This document shows positions 7,775 to 17,303 of a stretch of DNA of 64,000 bases, one piece after another. The notes below the pieces were generated by a model. It was not told the DNA's origin. It ran no database searches and saw nothing but the letters and a program-made list of their open reading frames with translations. Source of the stretch: Bacteroidota bacterium (GTDB taxonomy: Bacteria; Bacteroidota; Bacteroidia; Bacteroidales; JAGONC01); assembly GCA_026391695.1 (NCBI GenBank), contig JAPLDP010000034.1:17257-81256 (forward strand), in the 5' to 3' direction. The first letter of the stretch is position 1, and each line of letters opens with the position of its first letter. The position numbers were made by a program, and so were the translations under genes.

Positions 7775-9679
7775 TTATTTGATGATTTCCACGCTGCGTT
7801 TGATAAATTTAGTTAGATCTTCACCTTTTAAAAGGTTTTGCGACAGGAGAGCCAGGTCGGTGAGTTGCCTGATCAGCTCAGCTTGCCTGGTTTCATCCGC
7901 TTCTTCCAGTATCTTGCCTATCAGCCGGTGGTTCGTGTTAACGATCAGGTTGTACGTGTCGGGGAAATCCGACATAAACGGTGCTAAACCTCCCAGCCTT
8001 GACATATCTTTCATTCTTCTCATGAATTCGGGCTGTGTAATGAAGACCGGAAGATCATCTTCACCAAGACTTTCGGGCACAATGTTATATTTCTCCTTGA
8101 CAACGTTTTTTTCAAAAATATTCTTCAGGTCATCCTTTTCTTTATCCGACAATTTCGAAGGTAATGTATCTTCTTTGTTAACCAGTTTATCGATAATATC
8201 GGCGTCGACACGTGAAAACCGCGTGTTTTCAAGTTTTACTTCCAGCGTATTGATAAGATGGTTATCGATCGGGCCGTCCATCACCAGCACATCATATCCC
8301 CTTGCTTTTGCCGTTTCGATATAGCTGTGCTGCTCCTCGGCGTTTGTTGTATACAGGTAAACCAGTTTTTTATCCTTATCTGCCTGAGCCTCCTTAATAT
8401 GCTCATGATATTCATCGAATGTGAAATACCTGCGGGCTTCATTTTTCAGCAGTGCGAATTTCTGCGCTCTTTCATAAAATTTATCATCCGATATCATCCC
8501 GTAAGCAATGAAAAGTTTAATATCTCCCCATTTTTTCTCGAATTCCTCACGGTTATTTTTGAATATTTCCTCCAGCCTGTCAGCTACTTTTTTTGTGATG
8601 TGATTGGATATCTTCTTCACATTTGTATCACTCTGAAGGAAACTCCGCGACACATTAAGAGGGATATCGGGGGAGTCGATGACACCATGGAGTAGCATAA
8701 GGAAATCAGGAACGATTCCTTCCACCGAGTCGGTCACAAATACCTGGTTGCAGTAAAGCTGGATTTTATCTTTCCGGATATCCAGGTAGTTTTTAACCTT
8801 TGGAAAATACAATACACCTGTCAGGTTGAATGGATAGTCAACATTTAAATGAATATTAAACAGGGGATCTTCAAACATGAACGGATAAAGTTCACGGTAA
8901 AAGCTCAGATAATCCTCATCTTTAAGTTCCGAAGGTTTACGTTTCCATGCCGGGTTGGTATTATTAATAATTCGCGGTTTTTCAACCTGAATGGTTTTAT
9001 CACTGCCATCTTTTTCCTTTTCCCCTTCAGCTTTTTCGAATACTTTCTCCAAGCCGAACTGGATAGGAACAGGTAAGAATTTGCAGTACTTTTTAAGTAT
9101 CTCAAGAATACGGTATTCTTCCAGAAACTCCTTTGAATCATCAGCAATGTGAAGTATCACTTCAGTTCCGCGGTCATTTTTTTCAGTATCGGTCATGGTA
9201 TATTCAGGGCTGCCATCACATTCCCACTTGATAGCCTTTGTGGATCCGCCTTTTTTGAAAGTCTTGGTGAGAATCTCAACTTTGTCGGAAACCATAAATG
9301 TGGAAAAAAAGCCCAGGCCAAAGTGACCAATGAGCGACTTGGCTTCTTCTTCACTTTTACCTTTGTATTTTTTCAGGAACTCTTCAGCACTTGAGAAAGC
9401 AATCTGGCTGATATATTTTTCAACCTCTTCAGCAGTCATACCAATGCCCTTGTCCTTCACAGTGAGTGTTTTTGCATCCTTATCCAATGTCACCACAATG
9501 GTCATATCTCCCAGCTCATCCTTGAATTTTCCAAGAGACGCAATTGTTCTGAGCTTTGTCGTTGCATCAACAGCATTGGAGATCAGCTCACGCAAAAAAA
9601 TCTCATGATCCGAATACAAAAACTTCTTAATAATAGGGAAGATGTTTTCGGTTTTGACGTCAATTCGGCCTTTTTGCAT
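7775..9679 (-). CDS. htpG: Molecular chaperone HtpG (bacterial Hsp90)
   Basis: A 634-residue ATP-dependent chaperone acting in the cytoplasm. The N-terminal GHKL ATPase domain shows FLRELISNAVDA (Mg/ATP-binding Glu and Asn), DKGIGMT and IGHFGLGFFSTFMV. The middle domain includes the catalytic-loop stretch VNVSRSFLQ-like LNVSRSFLQSD. The dimerisation domain follows, ending near IIK. The start is taken as ATG 9679 (MQKGRIDVKTEN), matching the family N-terminus; a TTG six bases upstream is less likely. Single gene. A sigma-54-like sequence lies upstream at 9711-9726. Confidence 0.96.
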   Translation of the reverse strand: MQKGRIDVKTENIFPIIKKFLYSDHEIFLRELISNAVDATTKLRTIASLGKFKDELGDMTIVVTLDKDAKTLTVKDKGIGMTAEEVEKYISQIAFSSAEEFLKKYKGKSEEEAKSLIGHFGLGFFSTFMVSDKVEILTKTFKKGGSTKAIKWECDGSPEYTMTDTEKNDRGTEVILHIADDSKEFLEEYRILEILKKYCKFLPVPIQFGLEKVFEKAEGEKEKDGSDKTIQVEKPRIINNTNPAWKRKPSELKDEDYLSFYRELYPFMFEDPLFNIHLNVDYPFNLTGVLYFPKVKNYLDIRKDKIQLYCNQVFVTDSVEGIVPDFLMLLHGVIDSPDIPLNVSRSFLQSDTNVKKISNHITKKVADRLEEIFKNNREEFEKKWGDIKLFIAYGMISDDKFYERAQKFALLKNEARRYFTFDEYHEHIKEAQADKDKKLVYLYTTNAEEQHSYIETAKARGYDVLVMDGPIDNHLINTLEVKLENTRFSRVDADIIDKLVNKEDTLPSKLSDKEKDDLKNIFEKNVVKEKYNIVPESLGEDDLPVFITQPEFMRRMKDMSRLGGLAPFMSDFPDTYNLIVNTNHRLIGKILEEADETRQAELIRQLTDLALLSQNLLKGEDLTKFIKRSVEIIK

Positions 9680-9710
9680 AGTCAATAATTTTTATGGGTG
9701 CATTCTTTCT

Positions 9711-9726
9711 GTCAAAGCTTGTGCCA
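9711..9726 (-). promoter_or_regulatory. Weak sigma-54-like promoter candidate upstream of htpG
   Basis: The minus strand reads TGGCAC, five bases, TTGAC, close to the sigma-54 consensus TGGCAC-N5-TTGCA but lacking the -12 GC pair. The distance to ATG 9679 would allow a leader of about 22 bases. It may be chance. Confidence 0.2.
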
Positions 9727-9762
9727 TTGGATAATATCTGACAAAATGTCGGAATGATATCT

Positions 9763-9912
9763 GATTAACGATATTTGATATTTGATTTTAGATTTGGAGG
9801 GGATTGAGTAAATTGGTAAGGAGTTTTGGACTACAATCCCGGTATTCGTTACGCCTCACTTTCCCATTCCTAATGACTTGTGTAAAACTTCAAAAATCAA
9901 ATATCGTTAATC
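9763..9912. repeat. Perfect 16-bp inverted repeat between htpG and the RuvC-like gene
   Basis: GATTAACGATATTTGA at 9763-9778 is repeated in perfect inverted form at 9897-9912, 118 bases apart. Related AT-rich words (TGATATTTGAT, AATCGTAAATCAT) surround both arms. Such ATATCGTAAATC-type words are common intergenic repeats in Bacteroidota. The right arm ends 12 bases before the 3' end of the RuvC-like gene. Confidence 0.6.
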
Positions 9913-9924
9913 ATAAATCGTAAA

Positions 9925-10386
9925 TCATCCCAGTTCCGGCAGTTTTTCGATCCATCCCAGGTGATATAATCCCCACACTCCGATAAGTATTGCTTCAGCT
10001 ACATCGTGGGACAATGAAGTAGGATTTTTGCCTCCCGACCATTTGATAGCCTTCTGGGCCATGTCAATGGCAGTGCTCTTGGCCTGGCGGGCATTTCTCA
10101 TCTCTTTTTTATCAAAAAGGTCTTTACGCCACTCTTCCGCATATATCTGGATAAAACCGATATTTTTCCGTGCGGCTTCCTTTTCCCATATAGCGGCCAT
10201 TTCACCGCCTCCTTCAAGGATTAAATATCCCGGTCCGGGCAGATCGCCAAGGATATTAGCAACATCCTGCTTCAGCCTCTGCCTGCTACCATAATTATGC
10301 GACCTGTACCAGATGAGCCGGGCTTGATCACTGAATAACGCCAGGCCTGTCCTTACACCTGAATCAATTGAAAGCAGGAAAGCCAT
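9925..10386 (-). CDS. RuvC-like RNase H-fold protein
   Basis: A 153-residue protein close in size to RuvC Holliday junction resolvase. The first strand LLSIDSG gives Asp8, LILEGG gives Glu58, and SHDVAEAILIG near the C-terminus gives His127, Asp128 and Glu131. These positions match the RuvC acidic active site (Asp, Glu, His/Asp, Asp), with Glu in place of the last Asp. The rest is not close to canonical RuvC, so it may be a divergent resolvase or a different RNase H-fold nuclease. It is divergently arranged with ilvE on the plus strand. Active-site reading is direct; substrate is inference. Confidence 0.6.
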   Translation of the reverse strand: MAFLLSIDSGVRTGLALFSDQARLIWYRSHNYGSRQRLKQDVANILGDLPGPGYLILEGGGEMAAIWEKEAARKNIGFIQIYAEEWRKDLFDKKEMRNARQAKSTAIDMAQKAIKWSGGKNPTSLSHDVAEAILIGVWGLYHLGWIEKLPELG

Positions 10387-10459
10387 ATACTTATTGTTAT
10401 TTCTGCCATGACAAGTTTAAAATTATTTCCGGCAACCCTGACGAAATGATAAAAAATTT

Positions 10460-10467
10460 TAATTTTG
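10460..10467 (+). promoter_or_regulatory. Candidate -7 box for ilvE
   Basis: TAATTTTG matches TAnnTTTG and lies 38 bases before ATG 10506. No convincing TTTG box upstream. It supports ATG 10506 as the start rather than ATG 10368, which lies upstream of the box. Confidence 0.4.
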
Positions 10468-10505
10468 CAAGAGAACCTATATGTCATTATAAAAATTACC
10501 TGCTT

Positions 10506-11525
10506 ATGAATATAGATTGGATTAGCTTGCCTTTCGGTTATTATAAGACTGATTATAATGTGCGCTGTTATTACCGGGATGGTGCCTGGGGAGAGATGGA
10601 AATATCATCTTCCGAAATTATTCCTATCCATATGGCTGCAACATGCCTGCATTACGGGCAGGAAGCCTTTGAGGGCATGAAGGTCTTCAGGGGAAAAGAC
10701 GGTAAGCTGAGGTTGTTCAGGTGGGAGGAGAATGCCAAGCGTATGCAGCGCTCAGGCAATGGTATCATGATGCCCGGTGTTCCCCTGGAGCTGTTTAAAA
10801 AAGCCATCGTTACCGCTACGCTTCTGAATAAGAAATATATTCCACCCTATGGTACAGGGGCTGCGCTATACGTGCGTCCGGTGCTCATCGGCACAGGTGC
10901 GCAGGTGGGCGTAAAACCATCCAGAGAGTATTTGTTTATGGTTTTTGTCGGTCCTGTTGGCCCCTATTTCAGGGAGGGATTTAAACCTGTCAATATTCAA
11001 CTGGTCAGGGATTTCGATCGTGCAGCACCTCTTGGCACCGGCCATATTAAAGTGGGAGGCAACTATGCCGCCAGCCTTAAACCGGCAGAACGGGCTCACC
11101 AGGAAGGTTATGCCTCAGTGCTGTTCCTCGATTCCAAAGAAAAAAAGTATATCGATGAAGCCGGACCTGCCAACTTTTTTGGCATCAAAGGCAATACCTA
11201 TGTTACTCCTGATTCCGGCACTATTCTCCCGTCCATCATTAATATGAGCGTTCGACAACTTGCACGGGATATGGGGATGACTGTCGAACAGCGTCATGTC
11301 CCCGTTGAAGAACTCGAGGAATTCGATGAAGCAGGTGCATGTGGTACCGCTGCCGTGATAACACCGATCGGAAAGATTTTTGACAGGGAAAGTGGAAAGG
11401 TTTATGAGTATTGCCATAATGATAGCGTGGGTTGTATATCACAGAAATTATACAATAAGCTATTGGCTATTCAATATGGTGAAGAACCTGATCCATATGG
11501 ATGGACTACGGTAATTGAAGAATAA
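10506..11525 (+). CDS. ilvE: Branched-chain amino acid aminotransferase
   Basis: A 339-residue PLP-dependent class IV aminotransferase that makes or degrades valine, leucine and isoleucine by exchange with glutamate. Visible family features: LHYGQEAFEGMKVFRG, LYVRPVLIGTGAQVGVKPS, GTGHIKVGGNYAASL (catalytic Lys in GHIKVGGNYA), YIDEAGPANFFGIK and EAGACGTAAVITPI, with the PLP-phosphate-binding Gly/Thr. The start at ATG 10506 (MNIDWISLPF) matches the family length; the open frame reaches back to 10368 but that part is unlike the family and overlaps the divergent gene. Convergent with pyrF downstream. Confidence 0.95.
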   Translation: MNIDWISLPFGYYKTDYNVRCYYRDGAWGEMEISSSEIIPIHMAATCLHYGQEAFEGMKVFRGKDGKLRLFRWEENAKRMQRSGNGIMMPGVPLELFKKAIVTATLLNKKYIPPYGTGAALYVRPVLIGTGAQVGVKPSREYLFMVFVGPVGPYFREGFKPVNIQLVRDFDRAAPLGTGHIKVGGNYAASLKPAERAHQEGYASVLFLDSKEKKYIDEAGPANFFGIKGNTYVTPDSGTILPSIINMSVRQLARDMGMTVEQRHVPVEELEEFDEAGACGTAAVITPIGKIFDRESGKVYEYCHNDSVGCISQKLYNKLLAIQYGEEPDPYGWTTVIEE

Positions 11526-11572
11526 TATTTCCTGCCAAATCTTACCGGATTAAATAGGGGAGGGAGAGAAGT

Positions 11573-12403
11573 TTAGATTATCTTACTTTTCTTTAAGATC
11601 GCCTTCATTTGACCTTGCACCGCCAATGCCTGTTCGCGGGCTTTCACGGCAAAATCTTTACCTGACGAAGCGTAGATGATATTACGTGAGGAGTTCACGA
11701 TCAACCCGCAATTTTCATTAAGGCCGAATTTTGCTACATCCTCAAGACTCCCACCCTGCGCTCCAACGCCAGGCACAAGCAGAAAATGATCGGGCACGAT
11801 CTCACGGATATCGGCAAGCATTTCAGCCTGCGTGGCTCCCACAACATACATCATGTTTTCCTTGCTTCCCCATTGCCGTGATCTGAACAGAACCTCCTCA
11901 AAAAATTTTTGTCTGGAGATGGTTTCCAGCATCTGGAAATCCTTGGCGCCCTTATTGGATGTCAAAGCCAGCAGAATAATCCATTTATTTTTATGGGTCA
12001 GAAAGGGGCTTACCGAATCCTCACCCATATATGGTGCCACAGTGATGGCATCAAAATCGAAATGCTCAAAGAATGCCCTGGCATATTGTGCTGAAGTGTT
12101 GCCAATATCACCGCGTTTTGCATCGGCAATTGCGAAAATATTCCTGCTGCGCGACCGTATATGTTCCAGTGTCCTTTCAAGGCTTATCCATCCTTTGGGG
12201 CCCAGCGCTTCATAAAAAGCCAGATTCGGCTTGTAGGCAACGGCAAGGTCAATAGTGGCATCAATGATTTGCCGGTTAAATGCGAAAACAGGATCATCGT
12301 CGCCTAAAAGGTGCTCAGGTATCTTAGTAACTTCAGTATCAAGACCAATACATAAGAAAGAACCCTTTAACCTGATCTGTTCCGTAATTTCGTTATAGGT
12401 CAT
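11573..12403 (-). CDS. pyrF: Orotidine 5'-phosphate decarboxylase (type 2)
   Basis: A 276-residue enzyme for the last step of UMP synthesis (OMP to UMP). The family-2 active-site signature [14 protein letters not shown] is present, with FLCIGLDTE near the N-terminus, [30 protein letters not shown] and [10 protein letters not shown] (phosphate-binding). Last gene of a purM-prfA-pyrF run on the minus strand, 13 bases after prfA, so probably co-transcribed with it. Confidence 0.95.
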   Translation of the reverse strand: MTYNEITEQIRLKGSFLCIGLDTEVTKIPEHLLGDDDPVFAFNRQIIDATIDLAVAYKPNLAFYEALGPKGWISLERTLEHIRSRSRNIFAIADAKRGDIGNTSAQYARAFFEHFDFDAITVAPYMGEDSVSPFLTHKNKWIILLALTSNKGAKDFQMLETISRQKFFEEVLFRSRQWGSKENMMYVVGATQAEMLADIREIVPDHFLLVPGVGAQGGSLEDVAKFGLNENCGLIVNSSRNIIYASSGKDFAVKAREQALAVQGQMKAILKKSKII

Positions 12404-12416
12404 ATATCATAAGTAT

Positions 12417-13493
12417 TTATTCAATGCTGACAGCCTCCTGGAGACGCTCAGCATTTTCAGCTATTTGCAGTTTATCGATTAATTCCTGGATGTTACCATC
12501 CATTATTGCCTGTAGATTATATAATGTAAAGTTGATGCGGTGATCAGTCACACGTCCCTGCGGATAATTATATGTTCTGATCTTTGCCGACCTGTCACCT
12601 GTCGACACCATGGTTTTGCGTCTTGACGCTATCTCGGCGAGGTATTTTTGATAATGCCTCTCGTATATTCTTGTCCGAAGCACATTCATGGCCTTTTCGA
12701 GGTTTTTGAGCTGTGATTTCTGATCCTGGCATGTAACGACAATGCCTGTGGGGATATGGGTCAGCCGGACAGCAGAATAGGTGGTATTCACCGATTGTCC
12801 GCCAGGGCCTGATGAACAGAATGTATCTTTACGGATATCCTCCGGCAGGATTTCCACATCGAATTCCTCAGCTTCGGGAAGAACTGCAACCGTTGCAGCC
12901 GAAGTATGCAGCCGCCCCTGTGTTTCAGTTTGAGGTACACGCTGAACACGATGCACTCCGGACTCGTACTTTAACAGTCCATAAACATTTTCACCGGTTA
13001 CATTGAAAATGATTTCCTTATATCCCCCTACAGTCCCTTCGGCTGAGTCAACATATTCCACCTTCCAGTTTTTGCTTTCACAGTATTTTACATACATCCT
13101 GTAAAGATCACCGGCAAAGATACTGGCTTCGTCGCCACCTGTACCGGCACGTATCTCCACAATGGCGTTTTTGCTGTCCTGCGGTTCTTTAGGTATCAGC
13201 AACATTTTGATCCTTTCCTCAAGTCTATCCTTTTGTGCGGTCAGATCTGTCAGTTCCTCCTTCGCTAGCAATTTGAATTCTTCATCCTTCTCATTGTATA
13301 GGACGTCCTTAGCCGATGCTGTATTGTCAAGGATGTTTTTGTATTCAATGTATGCCTCCACGATAGGTTTCAGATCCTTATAGTCTTTGCTGAGCTTTAT
13401 GAATTTCTTCATGTCACCCATCGCTTCCGGATCGTTCATTTTTTCTTCTATCTGCTTCCAGCGCTTATATATTGCCTCTAACTTCTGAATCAT
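12417..13493 (-). CDS. prfA: Peptide chain release factor 1
   Basis: A 358-residue class I release factor. The GGQ peptidyl-hydrolysis motif is in [17 protein letters not shown] (about residue 230). The codon-recognition region has [20 protein letters not shown], giving the PxT-type tripeptide of RF1 (UAA/UAG) rather than the SPF of RF2. The N-terminal helical domain and the [11 protein letters not shown] motif are also present. It lies between purM and pyrF. A TAACTTTG box is 27 bases upstream. Confidence 0.96.
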   Translation of the reverse strand: MIQKLEAIYKRWKQIEEKMNDPEAMGDMKKFIKLSKDYKDLKPIVEAYIEYKNILDNTASAKDVLYNEKDEEFKLLAKEELTDLTAQKDRLEERIKMLLIPKEPQDSKNAIVEIRAGTGGDEASIFAGDLYRMYVKYCESKNWKVEYVDSAEGTVGGYKEIIFNVTGENVYGLLKYESGVHRVQRVPQTETQGRLHTSAATVAVLPEAEEFDVEILPEDIRKDTFCSSGPGGQSVNTTYSAVRLTHIPTGIVVTCQDQKSQLKNLEKAMNVLRTRIYERHYQKYLAEIASRRKTMVSTGDRSAKIRTYNYPQGRVTDHRINFTLYNLQAIMDGNIQELIDKLQIAENAERLQEAVSIE

Positions 13494-13519
13494 GTTTCAT
13501 CACCTTGTTATTCTGGTTG

Positions 13520-13527
13520 CAAAGTTA
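13520..13527 (-). promoter_or_regulatory. Candidate -7 box for prfA-pyrF
   Basis: On the minus strand this reads TAACTTTG, matching TAnnTTTG, about 27 bases before the prfA ATG. No clear -33 TTTG. It would allow prfA-pyrF to be transcribed separately from purM. Confidence 0.4.
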
Positions 13528-13582
13528 AAAGAAAATTGATTACACAATTTCGCTCAGTAGCGCTTCGCTTCACCTGTAAAAT

Positions 13583-14752
13583 TTAATATTCAAAAGTGCC
13601 CAACTCTGATTTGATAGTCAGTTTCAGTTTGTCGGACGGGAGGCAATGTCCGATGATCTGGGCTTCGATATGAAATTCGCCGGCAATATCAACGATCTTC
13701 TCCGCATACTTTTCGTTGACATAGAGCTCCATCCTGTGTCCCATGTTGAAGACCTTATACATCTCGTGCCAGGGCGTGTGCGATTGTTCATGGATCATCA
13801 TGAAAAGCGGCGGAACGGGGAACAGATGATCTTTCACAATGTGCAGGTTATCAATGAAATTCAGTACCTTAGTCTGAGCTCCGCCACTGCAGTGAATCAT
13901 CCCATGAATTTTCGGACGGTAATGTTCCAAAATTTTTTTTATTACCGGAGCATATGTCCTTGTGGGCGAAAGAACGAGTCTGCCAGCATTTACTCCAGTG
14001 ATGCCTGTTTCTGATTGGATCGTCATTTTACCGCTGTATACAAGTTCTTCAGGAATATGGTGATCGAAGCTTTCGGGATATTTTTTTTCATATTGTTTTG
14101 AGAACATGTCATGCCGCGCAGAGGTCAGGCCGTTGCTGCCTATGCCGCTGTTGTATTCATTTTCATAGATGGCCTTGCCATAGGAGGTCAGCCCGACAAT
14201 GACATCGCCGGCCGCAATCCTGTCAGTGGTCACGACATCCGATCTTTTCATTCTCGCAGCAACAGTTGAATCCACAACCACAGTTCTGACCAGGTCGCCT
14301 ATATCGGCAGTTTCTCCGCCCGTTGACCAGATGCCGATACCCAGATCCCTCAGTTTTTTTAGGTATTCCTCAACGCCGGTGATGATGGCCGATATGACCT
14401 CACCCGGGATATTTTTCTTGTTGCGTCCGATAGTCGTTGAAAGAAGGATGTTATCATAACAGCCAACACAAAGCAGGTCATCAAGGTTCATGACAATAGC
14501 GTCCTGGGCGATCCCTTTCCATACCGACAGGTCACCTGTCTCTTTCCAATAGATATATGCCAGCGAGGATTTGGTGCCGGCTCCGTCGGCATGCATGATG
14601 TTACACCACCTTTCGTCGCACCCGAGGATATCCGGAATGATTTTACAAAAAGCTTTAGGGAAGAGACCTTTGTCAAGATGCCTGATGGCATTGTGGACAT
14701 CTGTTTTGGATGCCGAAACGCCTCTTCTGTGATATGTTGATTCAGATGGCAT
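13583..14752 (-). CDS. purM: Phosphoribosylformylglycinamidine cyclo-ligase (AIR synthetase)
   Basis: A 389-residue purine biosynthesis enzyme converting FGAM to AIR with ATP. Visible PurM features: YHRRGVSASK at the N-terminus, MHADGAGTKSSLAY (substrate/ATP loop), DAIVMNLDDLLCVG, WSTGGETADIGDLVRTVVVDSTV and VGLTSYGKA. It is longer than the about 345 residues of E. coli PurM, as is usual for the Bacteroidota type. First gene of the purM-prfA-pyrF run, 89 bases before prfA. Confidence 0.93.
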   Translation of the reverse strand: MPSESTYHRRGVSASKTDVHNAIRHLDKGLFPKAFCKIIPDILGCDERWCNIMHADGAGTKSSLAYIYWKETGDLSVWKGIAQDAIVMNLDDLLCVGCYDNILLSTTIGRNKKNIPGEVISAIITGVEEYLKKLRDLGIGIWSTGGETADIGDLVRTVVVDSTVAARMKRSDVVTTDRIAAGDVIVGLTSYGKAIYENEYNSGIGSNGLTSARHDMFSKQYEKKYPESFDHHIPEELVYSGKMTIQSETGITGVNAGRLVLSPTRTYAPVIKKILEHYRPKIHGMIHCSGGAQTKVLNFIDNLHIVKDHLFPVPPLFMMIHEQSHTPWHEMYKVFNMGHRMELYVNEKYAEKIVDIAGEFHIEAQIIGHCLPSDKLKLTIKSELGTFEY

Positions 14753-14793
14753 TAAACTGTCAGGGTATTCTGAAATTGTCAGAACTGTCGATA

Positions 14794-17250
14794 TTATTCA
14801 AAAACAATCTCCGATTTTTCTTTGTCAATTTTAAATTTGCCGAACATTTTAAGTGTGTTCTCGCCAAATAATAGAGGTGTCTCCTGATTATAGATGACTG
14901 TAGCAGCAAGATCATTGACAGTTTTGTTACCTATGCGAATCTCCTTGATATAGAAGGCAGCTCTGTCGACGATGGTACCTCCGGCAAGGATTTTTGTGAC
15001 ATCACCCTCAAAATCATTCTTTGTGATATTGCCATCTTTCAGCATTTTCAATGCGAAGGTGAGTGATACATTTAATCCTTTCGTCGATGGGATATAAGTG
15101 AAATCCATTGAGTACCCATTGATGATGCATGATGCGATGATGGCTTCCCCCGTGCCGGCATGATACTTGACGACATCCTCCTGGGGATTGACCACCACAT
15201 CCACTTTGGCTGTCGGTGCGATCTCCTCGATTGTTGTTTTGGGAATAAAATCATTTCTAAGCACGCGGAATTCTGTGCGCCTGTTCAGTGAGTGGGCTGC
15301 TTCTCTTTCATCTACAGTGGGAAGCGAATCGATATAGGTTTCAGTCAGGATTGTTCCTGCTTTGAATGTGTATCCATTAACAGTAATATCCTTTACCAGT
15401 AACCGTGGTACACGCTCACCATAACCTCTGGCAACGAGCCGGTCAGGGTCAATACCACGTTCAATCAAGTAATTGACAACCGATTCAGCCCTCTTTTGCG
15501 AGAGGACATCATTGTATTCGTATGTGTTACGTGTATCCGTGTGTGCAGCCAGCTCAATGACAATAGTCGGATTCAGGTCGAGTGTTTTGATAAGGCCCTG
15601 AAGTGAATCCTGGTATTGCGGCTTTAAATCCCATTTGGCTAAGTCATACCGGATCTCGGGAAGAATAATGGGTTCGGAGGGTATATGCTGTAACATAAAA
15701 TCCTGTGTAAAGTCTTTGCTGCCTTCCAGTCCCACAGTGGTTATTTTTCCGCTGGTATTAAAATATCCCTCCTTCGAGACGAAAATCTCATAAGTGGTAT
15801 TTTGTTTAATTTGTGTTTCACTGAAGTTGTAAAATCCTTTCGGGTCGGTTTTGGCCTCTACCGAGCTGCCATCTGTGCCGACCATTTTAACTTTTACTCC
15901 TTCAATATACAGCAGGCTAAGTTCATCTTTGACGACACCGGAGATTTTGAAAATGACAGGGGGTACCTCAAAAGCATAGATATCGTCGCCACCGCGGCCA
16001 CCTTTTCTGTTGGATGAAAAAAAGCCGCTTTCCTGATCAGGTCTGAAAACCATGCCGAAGTCATCAGAATTTGAGTTGATAGGGGATTTCAGATTCTCGG
16101 GAGTGCTCCATTCATCATCCTTATACGAGGATTTGAAAATATCCAGGCCGCCCATGCCCATCAGCCTGTTGGAAGCGAAATAGAGTACCGTATCACTCCG
16201 CAGAAAGGGGAACATCTCATCACCTGATGTGTTTATTTTCGGCCCCAGGTTCACCGGCCTGTCAAAGTCATCTTCCGCTTTTTCACGCGTTGCCATCCAC
16301 AGGTCTTTGCCACCAAGTCCACCCTCACGGTCCGATGCAAAGATGATCATGAGTTCATCGTTACTCAGGGTTGGATGGCCTACAGTGATGGTTGTGTCCA
16401 GTCCGATATTCAGCCATTTTGGAGTTGCGTATGACTTTCCTTTGCTGGCTGAGATAAATATCTGGCACTCCTTATTTAACCCTTCAACATACTCGCAGCG
16501 CGTAAAATACATCTGTGAGAAGGTGCTGTTGAATGTCGCCACTCCTTCATTGGCCCTGCTGTTGATTTTCCCTTCTTTTTCGATCAGTACAGGTGCACTC
16601 CATGTGTTCTTTTTATCCACTTTGGTATACCAGAGATCACTGAATTTCTGGCCGGTCCATTCATCAAATTCTTTACCCGTAGAGCCATCACGCGTTGAAG
16701 TGAAAATAATCGACGAGTAGAATTTATCAGCAAAACAGGGCGAAAAATCGTCGGCTTTTGTATTGATCTTAGGTATCGGTTCCACTTTGTATTTGGATGG
16801 AATGGTATCCCATGACATGGCCAGACGGCAGGATGTAGCGCCCTGCTGCCCCCTGGGATCTTCCGGAACTTTTTCAGTATAGTTATTATATTCCACAATG
16901 GCATCTTCATATTTACCATTGGCTTTCATAGCATCCGCCAGATAGAGATACGTCAAGGGCTCCTTACGCTGGTATTTCAACCGGATGGCACGCTGATAGG
17001 CTGCTTCAGCTTTCTTGCTGTCGTTGATGAACCGGTAACATTCGGCAATCTGAAAGGCGATACGGCTTTTTTCTGATTTATCTTTCTTGACTTTGGAGAA
17101 TGCTTTTTTATACCGGTCAAGGGCGGTAAAGTAATGCTGGTCGGTGAAGGCCTGGTCGGCTATCTGTGTGCGCTTCTTTTGCGCAAAGGCTTCTGATGGC
17201 ACCACCATGCCTATAATCAAACAAGCACATATGATTTTAAACAACTTCAT
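14794..17250 (-). CDS. OmpA-family protein with TPR and PD40 repeats
   Basis: An 818-residue cell-envelope protein starting at ATG 17250 (MKLFKIICAC), where a signal peptide begins (cut near EAFAQ). An N-terminal TPR region (about 25-150) is followed by PD40/WD40-like strands (about 185-425; SSIIFTSTRDGS, LMIIFASDREGGLGGKDLW, VLYFASNRLMGMGGLDIF, SGFFSSNRKGGRGGDDIY). A carboxypeptidase-regulatory-like fold (about 430-510) and an OmpA peptidoglycan-binding domain (about 530-665; IELAAHTDTR, SQKRAESVVNYL, VARGYGE) come next. Residues beyond about 670 resemble no family I recognise. This layout is typical of Bacteroidota surface or gliding/T9SS-associated proteins. A palindromic repeat element starts 53 bases upstream. 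Confidence 0.9.
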   Translation of the reverse strand: MKLFKIICACLIIGMVVPSEAFAQKKRTQIADQAFTDQHYFTALDRYKKAFSKVKKDKSEKSRIAFQIAECYRFINDSKKAEAAYQRAIRLKYQRKEPLTYLYLADAMKANGKYEDAIVEYNNYTEKVPEDPRGQQGATSCRLAMSWDTIPSKYKVEPIPKINTKADDFSPCFADKFYSSIIFTSTRDGSTGKEFDEWTGQKFSDLWYTKVDKKNTWSAPVLIEKEGKINSRANEGVATFNSTFSQMYFTRCEYVEGLNKECQIFISASKGKSYATPKWLNIGLDTTITVGHPTLSNDELMIIFASDREGGLGGKDLWMATREKAEDDFDRPVNLGPKINTSGDEMFPFLRSDTVLYFASNRLMGMGGLDIFKSSYKDDEWSTPENLKSPINSNSDDFGMVFRPDQESGFFSSNRKGGRGGDDIYAFEVPPVIFKISGVVKDELSLLYIEGVKVKMVGTDGSSVEAKTDPKGFYNFSETQIKQNTTYEIFVSKEGYFNTSGKITTVGLEGSKDFTQDFMLQHIPSEPIILPEIRYDLAKWDLKPQYQDSLQGLIKTLDLNPTIVIELAAHTDTRNTYEYNDVLSQKRAESVVNYLIERGIDPDRLVARGYGERVPRLLVKDITVNGYTFKAGTILTETYIDSLPTVDEREAAHSLNRRTEFRVLRNDFIPKTTIEEIAPTAKVDVVVNPQEDVVKYHAGTGEAIIASCIINGYSMDFTYIPSTKGLNVSLTFALKMLKDGNITKNDFEGDVTKILAGGTIVDRAAFYIKEIRIGNKTVNDLAATVIYNQETPLLFGENTLKMFGKFKIDKEKSEIVFE

Positions 17251-17303
17251 GGTAACAATCAATCGGACTTTATTTTTGATATAATGAAATGTCTTCTAAT
17301 TAA

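Noticed and set aside
7779..9608. Several long plus-strand ORFs opposite htpG
   Set aside because: They are shadows of the htpG codon pattern on the other strand; htpG is unambiguous.
10368..10505. Longer N-terminus for ilvE from ATG 10368
   Set aside because: The 46 extra residues are unlike the family, overlap the divergent RuvC-like gene and include the probable promoter.
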